A stretch of 32,876 bases of DNA. Source: a virus. The DNA lies in the IMG/VR virus record IMGVR_UViG_3300028044_000039, positions 1-32,876 of that record, one strand, 5' to 3'. Each line of letters starts with the position of its first letter. Within the stretch, counting starts at the first letter, position 1. Shown piece after piece: positions 20,062-26,529 of this stretch. The notes below the pieces were generated by a model, which did no database searches, was not told the origin of the DNA, and saw nothing but the letters and a program-made list of their open reading frames with translations. Both the position numbers and the translations under genes were made by a program.

Positions 20062-22683
20062 ATGTCTGCTCCGGTAGTTCAGTTTAAAAGAGGTTTATTT
20101 AGTAATTTACCTGGTCTGAGAATAGGTGAACCCGGTTTCACTACTGACAAATATGATCTTTATGTGGGTATTGATAGTACAACAGAAAATAATAAATTCT
20201 TTGGTTCTCATCGTTATTGGACAAAGGAAACTACAACAGTAGGTTCTGGTGTAAATCTTGTTGAAGGTACTAATAATGGTGCCAATTCAATTACATTAAA
20301 AGCACCTGCATCCATTGGATCAGATGTAACTTATACATTTCCAAGTTCTGCTGTAGATCAAGGATATCTAAGAACAAACTCCAGTGGAACTCTTACTTGG
20401 GAAAGTGGAGTAAACACTTCTGGCGTTTCTACAATTGCATTTCTACAGGCAACCACTACAAACGTTTCCGCTGCAGCTACTGTAGGGACTGATCTATCGG
20501 TAAATAGAGACCTAACAGTATCTGGTGGCATTACAGGAAACTTAAATGCTACTGGAGTATCAACAGCATCTCATTTACAATCAACTACAGTTAATGTTTC
20601 CGCTGCAGCTACTGTAGGGACTGATCTATCGGTAAATAGAGACCTAACAGTATCTGGTGGCATTACAGGAAACTTAAATGCTACTGGAGTATCAACTGCT
20701 TCCTTCTTACAAGCAACCACTACAAACGTTTCCGCTGCAGCTACTGTAGGGACTGATCTATCGGTAAATAGAAACCTAACAGTATTAGGTGGCATTACAG
20801 GAAACTTAAATGCTACTGGAGTATCAACTGCTTCCTTCTTACAAGCAACCACAGTTAATGCAACTGGCATTATTACAGCATCATCTTTCCGTGGTGCAGA
20901 TTTCCGTGATACTGATGGGTCATTAGTTCCTCTAGTTGGTGTTCAAACTGGTGGTGGTCATAACGGTCTTGTAACAGCATTTAAGTTTACTGGAACAGGT
21001 TTAGAAAATTATCAAGTTATCAATGAAGTTGCAGTCATTACAATATCTGGTGTTGCAGCATCTACATATACAACTTCAGAACTTATAAGTGCAACACAAA
21101 ATCAGGCAGCATTTACAGTTTCTGCTGGTTATCAAGAAGGATTTGTTGATGTATATTTAAATGGTCTAAGACTAGTAACTAATACGGACTATACAGCAAC
21201 TGATGGATCACTTGTAAATTTAACAACAGGTGTTAATGCAGGTGATGAACTAGAAATTGTTACCTTCAAATCACTTGGTGATGTTGTTGCAGTCCAAAAC
21301 TTTAAGACTGCTGGAAATATCCTAATGACAGGATTTTCTACCTCAACTAAGGTATTTGAAGCTTTAGGTGGAGCAAAACTTGCTGGAATTACAACTACTT
21401 CACAACTTACAGCAACCACTACAAACGTTTCCGCTGCAGCTACTGTAGGGACTGATCTATCGGTAAATAGAAACCTAACAGTATCTGGTGGCATTACTGG
21501 TGCAGTAAATAACGCTGGTGTTGGTACTGTAGCATTTCTACAGGCAACCACTGCAAACGTTTCCGCTGCAGCTACTGTAGGGACTGATCTATCGGTAAAT
21601 AGAGACCTAACAGTATCTGGTGGCATTACAGGTAATATTAATGCCTCTGGTGTTTCTACAATCACTCAAATTCAAGCAACTACAGTAAACGCTGTGGGTG
21701 TTATTACTGCATCATCTTTCAGTGGTTCTGGTGCTGGTATTTCATCCAATACCATTCCAATTCTTGCCCTTGATATTGCTGGAGGCACTGCGCTTTCATC
21801 TTTAACACAGAATGATTTATTAATTATTGCAGATGAAGGTACTGGCAATATTAGAAAAATTACTGCGGATCAAATGTCGCAGTATGTTCTTGGTGGCGCT
21901 GGTGGTGCTACATTACCAGCGTTAAAAATCACAGGTCTTTCAACTTTTGTTGGTAACGTTAGTGCTGAAGAAAACTTAACGGTTGCTGGTGGTATTACTG
22001 GTAGATTAAATTCTGTTGGTGTTTCTACAATTTCGTTCTTACAATCAACTACAGTAAATATTTCTGCTGGTGCAACTGTAGGTGGAACTCTAAATGTAAG
22101 TACTGGTGCAAATATCACTGGTGGCGAAACAACGCTATCATCGGCAACAGTTAGTGATTTAACTTCAGGTCGTGTTGTTATTGCTGGTGCTGCAGGTGCT
22201 CTGACAGATAGTACAAATCTAACCTATAGTAATAATGGTTTGATTGTTGGTTCTGGCGGTGCAAATATTACTGGTATTTCTACATTCTCAAGTAACGTTA
22301 TTATTGGTGGTGATTTGGTTGTAAACGGAACAACAACACAAATCAATACTGTACAAACCACAGTAGAAGATACTTTACTTGAACTTCAAATGGTTGATGG
22401 ATCTGCTCCATCTTCTGACACCAACAAAGATGTTGGTTTAATCATGAATTACTATGATACCCAAGCAAGAAAAGCTGCTTTCTTCTGGGATGATAGTGCA
22501 TCATTATTTGTCCTTGCAGCAACCGTTTCAGAAAGTAGTGGTGTTGTTACACCATCAACATATGGTGGATTACAAATCGGTTCTCTTTATGTAAATGACT
22601 GTGCAGGTGCTTCTCAAGTAATTTCTTGCAGTGGAACTACAAGATCTCTTGAGAACATCTCAATAGATGGTGGTTCATTCTAA
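20062..22683 (+). CDS. Long fibre-like structural protein with 44-residue repeats
   Basis: An 873-residue protein. The N-terminal head (residues 1-40: VVQFKRG, then GLRIGEPGFTTDKYDLYVGI) is of the type that anchors marine T4-like phage fibres. From about residue 130 the chain is made of 44-residue units with core NVSAAATVGTDLSVNRDLTV and closing GGITGNLNATGVST; three lie in tandem (about 135-266) and two more at about 456-545, with a degraded copy near 635-690. This suits a thin trimeric beta-helical shaft. Residues about 340-410 contain an LNGLRLVTNTDY module shared with the protein at 23074. The C terminus (about 755-873: VNGTTTQINTVQTTVEDT, then a FFWDD strand) resembles the distal region of other cyanophage-type fibre proteins. 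No adhesin target can be read from it. It is followed by a strong terminator. Confidence 0.75.
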   Translation: MSAPVVQFKRGLFSNLPGLRIGEPGFTTDKYDLYVGIDSTTENNKFFGSHRYWTKETTTVGSGVNLVEGTNNGANSITLKAPASIGSDVTYTFPSSAVDQGYLRTNSSGTLTWESGVNTSGVSTIAFLQATTTNVSAAATVGTDLSVNRDLTVSGGITGNLNATGVSTASHLQSTTVNVSAAATVGTDLSVNRDLTVSGGITGNLNATGVSTASFLQATTTNVSAAATVGTDLSVNRNLTVLGGITGNLNATGVSTASFLQATTVNATGIITASSFRGADFRDTDGSLVPLVGVQTGGGHNGLVTAFKFTGTGLENYQVINEVAVITISGVAASTYTTSELISATQNQAAFTVSAGYQEGFVDVYLNGLRLVTNTDYTATDGSLVNLTTGVNAGDELEIVTFKSLGDVVAVQNFKTAGNILMTGFSTSTKVFEALGGAKLAGITTTSQLTATTTNVSAAATVGTDLSVNRNLTVSGGITGAVNNAGVGTVAFLQATTANVSAAATVGTDLSVNRDLTVSGGITGNINASGVSTITQIQATTVNAVGVITASSFSGSGAGISSNTIPILALDIAGGTALSSLTQNDLLIIADEGTGNIRKITADQMSQYVLGGAGGATLPALKITGLSTFVGNVSAEENLTVAGGITGRLNSVGVSTISFLQSTTVNISAGATVGGTLNVSTGANITGGETTLSSATVSDLTSGRVVIAGAAGALTDSTNLTYSNNGLIVGSGGANITGISTFSSNVIIGGDLVVNGTTTQINTVQTTVEDTLLELQMVDGSAPSSDTNKDVGLIMNYYDTQARKAAFFWDDSASLFVLAATVSESSGVVTPSTYGGLQIGSLYVNDCAGASQVISCSGTTRSLENISIDGGSF
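20464..20859 (+). repeat. Three tandem 132-bp repeats inside the fibre gene
   Basis: Units begin at 20464, 20596 and 20728, exactly 132 bases (44 codons) apart. The first 45 bases of each are identical (beginning gtttccgctgcagctactgt), including third codon positions. The rest differs by few substitutions. The third unit decays near 20860, where the shaft pattern changes. Confidence 0.9.
21427..21690 (+). repeat. Two further copies of the 132-bp fibre repeat
   Basis: Units begin at 21427 and 21559, again 132 bases apart, and carry the same invariant 45-base core as the three copies at 20464-20859. They are separated from those by about 570 bases of unrelated fibre sequence. Their downstream halves differ more than their cores. 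Confidence 0.88.
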
Positions 22684-22685
22684 AT

Positions 22686-22692
22686 CTAAATA
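22686..22692 (+). promoter_or_regulatory. Late-promoter-like CTAAATA before terminator
   Basis: CTAAATA two bases after the fibre gene's stop. It is the first of two late-promoter-like motifs in the 57-base gap before the ATG at 22741. Confidence 0.35.
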
Positions 22693-22698
22693 AAATCC

Positions 22699-22706
22699 AA
22701 TAAATA
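22699..22706 (+). promoter_or_regulatory. T4-type late promoter, AATAAATA, abutting terminator
   Basis: One mismatch to TATAAATA. Its last base touches the first base of the terminator hairpin at 22707. T4 late transcription begins about six bases after the octamer, here near 22712, inside the 5' stem. It could serve the 61-residue gene at 22741. Confidence 0.45.
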
Positions 22707-22734
22707 GGGGAAAGTTTAAAACTTCCCCTTTTTT
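22707..22734 (+). terminator. Rho-independent terminator after the fibre gene
   Basis: The stem GGGGAA/TTCCCC is extended by three pairs across a one-base bulge, with a three-base loop (22707-22728). It is followed by six T (22729-22734). This is the clearest terminator in the window. It ends six bases before the ATG at 22741. Confidence 0.85.
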
Positions 22735-22740
22735 ATTGCT

Positions 22741-22926
22741 ATGAATGAACAAGAACTAAAGTCATTAATTAATGTGTATCAAAGAAGATTGAATGAAGCA
22801 AATGCACAATCTATTGCGTTTGAAGTAAGAACATTAATTCAACAAGAACTGATCAATGACTTACAACGACAATTAGAAGAAGCACCAAAAAGGAGTACAA
22901 AAAAAGTTGATACTGCTGAATTTTAA
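22741..22926 (+). CDS. Small coiled-coil protein between the two fibre genes
   Basis: A 61-residue protein (MNEQELKSLINVYQRRLNEA, then a second helix with LIQQELINDLQRQLEEA, then a basic/acidic tail). The heptad-spaced hydrophobics and Gln/Glu/Arg-rich surface predict a coiled coil. Short proteins with an MNEQxLKxLINVYQxRL-type start occur in T4-like marine phages beside structural genes, but I know no function. The ATG stands six bases after a strong terminator and has no Shine-Dalgarno sequence, so expression probably depends on the late-promoter motif that overlaps the terminator or on readthrough. Confidence 0.7.
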   Translation: MNEQELKSLINVYQRRLNEANAQSIAFEVRTLIQQELINDLQRQLEEAPKRSTKKVDTAEF

Positions 22927-22940
22927 ATAAAAAATATCAA

Positions 22941-22948
22941 CCTAAATA
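22941..22948 (+). promoter_or_regulatory. Late-promoter-like CCTAAATA
   Basis: This lies 15 bases after the stop of the 61-residue gene and 125 bases before the ATG at 23074. It is in the longest gap of the window (22927-23073, 147 bases). If used, it would give a leader that includes the hairpin at 23042. A weaker TTTAAATA overlaps the stop at 22922-22929. Confidence 0.35.
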
Positions 22949-23041
22949 ATACCAACTTAGAGACAACATTCAATCTAAACAATCATTCGTAAAGAGAGTA
23001 TATACTATTTCTGACGGCGATTATATGAATGGAAAAAAGTC

Positions 23042-23069
23042 TCTGCTTTATAGCAGATTTTTTATTTTT
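23042..23069 (+). terminator. Hairpin with T-run just before the second fibre gene
   Basis: TCTGCT/AGCAGA is a perfect 6-base stem with a TTAT loop (23042-23057), followed by TTTTTT, A, TTTTT. A run of A before the stem could extend the pairing. It has terminator shape but ends five bases before the ATG at 23074, so it may instead act as a leader structure. Confidence 0.6.
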
Positions 23070-23073
23070 GTAA

Positions 23074-24273
23074 ATGGTAAGTCCTACAATCAAGTTTAAA
23101 AGATCAGCTGTGTCTGGGAAAATTCCCACGACATCGCAATTGGATCTTGGAGAATTATCAATCAATACATTTGGTGGTAAAATTTATATTAAACAAGACC
23201 AATCATCAGTTGGAGTTGGTACAACAGTTGTTGTTGTTAATCCTTGGAATGTTGGTACAGGAACAAATACATATAATACTTTCTTTACTGCTGGTAATGT
23301 TGGTATAGGTTCTACATTACCAACATCAAAACTAGATGTTGTAGGAGATGTTAAATTTAGCGGTGTTGTTACTGCAACAACTTTTATTGGTAAACTAACT
23401 GGAGATATTACTGGTAATATCAACTCATCAGGCGTTTCTACAGCAACATATTTAAAAGGAACAAACGTAAATGTTACTGGATTAGTCACTGCAACTACTT
23501 TTTATGGTAGCATTTATTCAACAGGAATATCAACAATTTCTGGGTTTAAGTTTCCTTCATCTGATGGAACTTCTGGTCAGTTTTTAAAAACTGACGGATT
23601 TGGAAATTTATCATTTGCCACCGCTTCTGGTGGATCCGAAAGTGTTGGTTCTGCTACAACAATTTCGGATGACTATATTACTGCAACGCAAGGACAAACA
23701 GTTTTTACGTGCAGTCAAAACTTTACTGGAAAATCTGTTCAAGTTTTTCTTAATGGCATAAAACTTAGAACAACTACAGATTTCACAATAACTGCACCAT
23801 CAACTGTTACGCTAGTTAGTGGTGCAACTGCTAATGATCGTGTCAATATTATAGTTTCCTTTGGAAATACTTTAGAAGAACAGATATTTACTGCAACGCA
23901 AGGACAAATAATAATTAATCCAAGCGGATCTTTTGCATCTGCTTCAAACATCAAAGTATATGTCAATGGTATCAAGTTACGAAAGACTATAGATTATGGA
24001 GCATCTTCATCTGTTGCATTTATAATTCCAACAACCGCTGGAGATGAAGTTGACTTGGTTTGCGATACTGCTGAAGATTATTTCACATCAATTCAAGGAC
24101 AAACAGTATTTACCCCAACAAGTGCTGATATTACTTCAAGCAATCTTCAAGTATTTTTAAATGGTTTTAGATTAGAAAACACACAAGATTATACAATTGG
24201 ATCCCCTGCTATTAACCTTGTTTCTGCATTGACAGATGGAGATGAAGTTGATGTCGTTATTACAAGAACATAA
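23074..24273 (+). CDS. Second fibre-like structural protein
   Basis: A 399-residue protein. Residues 1-40 (TIKFKRSAVSGKIPTTSQ, then LGELSINTFGGKIYIK) are a fibre-head motif related to the start of the protein at 20062. Residues about 75-150 have the VGIGSTLPTSKLDVVGDVKF block typical of trimeric fibre shafts, followed by ITGNINSSGVST-type units. Residues 200-399 are three tandem modules, each with QGQ, then VFLNGIKLRTTTDF-like and GDEVDV-like strands. It lies just before gp13, where T4 has gene 12 and wac (fibritin), so a short fibre or whisker role is possible, but no similarity to those proteins is visible. No Shine-Dalgarno sequence is seen. Confidence 0.72.
   Translation: MVSPTIKFKRSAVSGKIPTTSQLDLGELSINTFGGKIYIKQDQSSVGVGTTVVVVNPWNVGTGTNTYNTFFTAGNVGIGSTLPTSKLDVVGDVKFSGVVTATTFIGKLTGDITGNINSSGVSTATYLKGTNVNVTGLVTATTFYGSIYSTGISTISGFKFPSSDGTSGQFLKTDGFGNLSFATASGGSESVGSATTISDDYITATQGQTVFTCSQNFTGKSVQVFLNGIKLRTTTDFTITAPSTVTLVSGATANDRVNIIVSFGNTLEEQIFTATQGQIIINPSGSFASASNIKVYVNGIKLRKTIDYGASSSVAFIIPTTAGDEVDLVCDTAEDYFTSIQGQTVFTPTSADITSSNLQVFLNGFRLENTQDYTIGSPAINLVSALTDGDEVDVVITRT
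23674..24270 (+). repeat. Three tandem LNG-x-L protein modules
   Basis: Each unit encodes about 65 residues: an ATQGQ/SIQGQ start, a strand, the core VFLNGIKL, VYVNGIKL or VFLNGFRL, a D-(F/Y)-T turn and a closing GDEV strand. The DNA has diverged, so this is an old protein-level triplication. Single copies occur in the proteins at 20062 and 7399. Confidence 0.75.
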
Positions 24274-24279
24274 TAAATA
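24272..24279 (+). promoter_or_regulatory. T4-type late promoter, AATAAATA, before gp13
   Basis: This overlaps the stop at 24271-24273 and lies 19 bases before the gp13 ATG at 24299. It would drive the gp13-gp14-gp15-gp16 run, in which no further clear late promoter is seen. Confidence 0.5.
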
Positions 24280-24298
24280 GAAAAAAGTAGATATATCA

Positions 24299-25144
24299 AT
24301 GGCAAACCCTGCTTCTAGACAGGAATTAGTAAACTACGCAAAAAGACAACTTGGGTATCCTGTATTAGAGATTAATCTTGCCGATGAGCAAATTGAAGAT
24401 TTGATTGATGATGCTATTCAAATTTATCAAAATCGACATATGGATGGTGTCGAATTGATGTATTTGAAATTTAAAATTACTCAAAATTTTATCGATTCAA
24501 TTCAAGCAAGAGGATCAAATAAATCAATAGGAATTACTACATCAACAGGGACATCAAATATAACTGGCATAGGAACAACTACATTCTCCTTTGAAGAAAA
24601 TCAAAACTTTATTCAAGTTCCAGATGCAGTTATTGGAATTGAAAAAGTTTGGAAATTAGATAATCGTGCAATTAGCACGAATATGTTTAGTGTAAACTAT
24701 CAATTATTTTTGAATGATATTTATTGGTTTAGTTCTACTGAACTATTGAACTATACTATGACAAAAAGATATTTGGAAGATATAGATTTTATTCTACATC
24801 CAGATAAACAAATTAGGTTCAATAGAAGACAGAATAGATTATACCTAGACACAGATTATTCTAGTATGAAGGTTGATGATTATATTATTATTCAATGCTA
24901 TAGAGTTCTAAATCCAAATGAATTTACAAAAGTTTATAATGATCCATTTTTGAAGAAGTACTTTACTGCTTTGATGAAAAGACAATGGGGGCAAAACCTA
25001 ATCAAGTTTAGGGGAGTAAAACTTCCAGGTGGAATTGAGTTGAATGGTCGTGAAATTTATGAAGATGCCTTAGGAGAATTAGAAAAACTAGAAGAAAGAA
25101 TGACTTATGATTATGAACTTCCTCCATTAGATATGATCGGATAA
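24299..25144 (+). CDS. gp13: Neck protein gp13
   Basis: Homologue of T4 gp13, which forms the head-completion ring with gp14 below the portal and lets tails join heads. The N terminus (ASRQELVNYAKRQLGYPVLE, then INLADEQIEDLIDDAI) is the conserved helical start of the family in marine T4-like phages, followed by QIYQNRHMDGVELMYL. The middle has a YxxFLNDIYWF region, and the C terminus has a FTALMKRQWGQNLIKFRGV helix. At 281 residues it is near the T4 length (309). Residues about 78-100 form a Gly/Thr/Ser loop (GITTSTGTSN, then GIGTTTF). The stop overlaps the gp14 start by one base (TAATG), so translation is probably coupled, as suits partners in one ring. Confidence 0.9.
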   Translation: MANPASRQELVNYAKRQLGYPVLEINLADEQIEDLIDDAIQIYQNRHMDGVELMYLKFKITQNFIDSIQARGSNKSIGITTSTGTSNITGIGTTTFSFEENQNFIQVPDAVIGIEKVWKLDNRAISTNMFSVNYQLFLNDIYWFSSTELLNYTMTKRYLEDIDFILHPDKQIRFNRRQNRLYLDTDYSSMKVDDYIIIQCYRVLNPNEFTKVYNDPFLKKYFTALMKRQWGQNLIKFRGVKLPGGIELNGREIYEDALGELEKLEERMTYDYELPPLDMIG

Positions 25145-26526
25145 TGCTTAATCCATTTTTTACGCAAGGAACTAAATCAGAACAAACTCTTGTGCAAGAG
25201 TTGATGGATGAGCACATCAAAATTCATGGTATTGAATTTATTTACTTACCAAGAATTTTTGTAAATACCAAATCTATAATGCGTGAAGTTTCGACTTCAA
25301 AGTTTAATAAATCTTTTCCTATTGAAGGATATGTTCAGAGTTATGAAGGATTTGGTGATCCTGGAAGCATTTTAACAAAATTTGGTGTTAGAACAACTGC
25401 AGAAATGCAAATTGTTATTTCACAAAGAAGGTTTGAAGATAGCATTACTCCATTGCTAGAAAATGTAACTAATTTACCAAATAATCCATCTAGACCATTA
25501 GAAGGAGATTTATTATACTTCCCATTATCAGATACTCTTTTTGAAATCAAATTTGTTGATAATGATCAACCAGCATTTTTTCAATTACAAAAAAATTACA
25601 CATACCTTTTGAAGTGTGAAGCATTTGAATATGAAGATGAAATTATAGATACTCAAATTACTGAAATTGATAATGAATTTGGATCGTTTGGATATAATGC
25701 AATTCTTACTTTTGTTGGTATTGGATCAACTGCTGCTGCATTTACATCTCTAGTTAATGGTGGCGTTCATACGATTAATATCCTTAATGAAGGAACGGGA
25801 TATACTGCAGATCCCACAGTTAGAATTGCTCCTCCAGGTATAGGTAGAACAGCGCAAGCAGTTGCAATTACTACAGAAAATAGTAGTGGTACAAGATCAC
25901 TACAAGCGATTTATGTTACAAATACTGGATATGGATATACAACAATACCAAAAGTTCAAATTATTTCTACAGATGGAAATGGAACTGGTGCGGTTGCGGT
26001 AGTTGGAATTGGAACGACTGGTTCTGTTGGCGTCGTAACAATAACTACTAGTGGTAAAAACTATGTCTTACCACCAACAATTACATTTACTAATGCACCT
26101 TCTGGTGGAGTTACCGCTATTGGAACTGCAGTTCTTAATACGCAAAATAATCTATCAGCAATCAGAATTATTAATGCGGGTTATGGATATACGCAAGTAC
26201 CCACAATTACAGTATCTGCTGCAGGAACTATTGGTGTGGGAACATATATGTTTGGAGATATTATAAGGGGAGTTTCTACTGGTACAACTGCAATTACAGC
26301 ATCTTGGGATAAACCAACTCTAACAATGAGAGCACGTAGTTTGACTGGTAAATTTGCTCCAGGTGAAATGATCATTGGTGCAGGAACTACATTTGGTAGT
26401 GTTGCGTACATCCTAAATACAATCAACTATGATGATGACGATCCATTTGAGCAAAATCAAGAAATTCAATCCGCAGCAAGTACAATTCTTGATTTCTCTG
26501 AAAACAATCCATTTGGTGAGATATAA
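25144..26526 (+). CDS. gp14: Neck protein gp14, enlarged by four inserted repeats
   Basis: Homologue of T4 gp14, the second head-completion ring protein. Residues 1-185 hold the conserved family part: NPFFTQGTKSEQTLVQELMD, then EFIYLPRIFVN and the FPIEGYVQSYEGFGDPGSIL region. The C-terminal part (about 375-460), ending in DDDDPFEQNQEIQSAAS, also looks native. Between them, about 200-360 is a run of four beta units with Tyr at 220, 265, 307 and 349 in GxGYT, GYGYT, GKNYV and GYGYT. This makes the protein 460 residues against 256 in T4. The same unit occurs in the giant protein at 1-7383 and in gp8, so it looks like an acquired surface decoration. It starts inside TAATG with the gp13 stop. Confidence 0.9.
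   Translation: MLNPFFTQGTKSEQTLVQELMDEHIKIHGIEFIYLPRIFVNTKSIMREVSTSKFNKSFPIEGYVQSYEGFGDPGSILTKFGVRTTAEMQIVISQRRFEDSITPLLENVTNLPNNPSRPLEGDLLYFPLSDTLFEIKFVDNDQPAFFQLQKNYTYLLKCEAFEYEDEIIDTQITEIDNEFGSFGYNAILTFVGIGSTAAAFTSLVNGGVHTINILNEGTGYTADPTVRIAPPGIGRTAQAVAITTENSSGTRSLQAIYVTNTGYGYTTIPKVQIISTDGNGTGAVAVVGIGTTGSVGVVTITTSGKNYVLPPTITFTNAPSGGVTAIGTAVLNTQNNLSAIRIINAGYGYTQVPTITVSAAGTIGVGTYMFGDIIRGVSTGTTAITASWDKPTLTMRARSLTGKFAPGEMIIGAGTTFGSVAYILNTINYDDDDPFEQNQEIQSAASTILDFSENNPFGEI
25755..26240 (+). repeat. Four GxGYTxxP modules inserted in gp14
   Basis: The unit Tyr codons fall at 25801, 25936, 26062 and 26188, which are 135, 126 and 126 bases apart (45, 42 and 42 codons). Each unit reads roughly: hydrophobic strand, GxGYTxxPTV, then a Gly/Ala-rich strand. 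DNA identity is low; the repeat is visible at protein level. Confidence 0.8.
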
Positions 26527-26529
26527 TAA

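Noticed and set aside
21189-21665. 158-codon open frame on the minus strand
   Set aside because: It is antisense to the repeat-rich fibre gene; its repeats mirror the 132-bp units and it is Val/Pro/Ala-rich shadow sequence with no own promoter or ribosome site.
20464-21690. Repeats as a possible CRISPR array
   Set aside because: The 132-bp period, in-frame coding and lack of variable spacers show fibre shaft repeats, not a CRISPR array.
22997-23006. Perfect 10-base palindrome AGTATATACT
   Set aside because: Short and AT-rich, expected by chance at this composition; no second copy found in a gene gap.
23025-23099. 24-codon frame MNGKKSLLYSRFF... before the second fibre gene
   Set aside because: It spans the hairpin and overlaps the fibre gene start; no ribosome site and no recognisable peptide. 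A leader peptide is possible but unsupported.
26522-26527. TATAAT just before gp15
   Set aside because: It is made by the gp14 stop context, has no -35 partner noted, and is too close to the ATG at 26530 to leave a leader.
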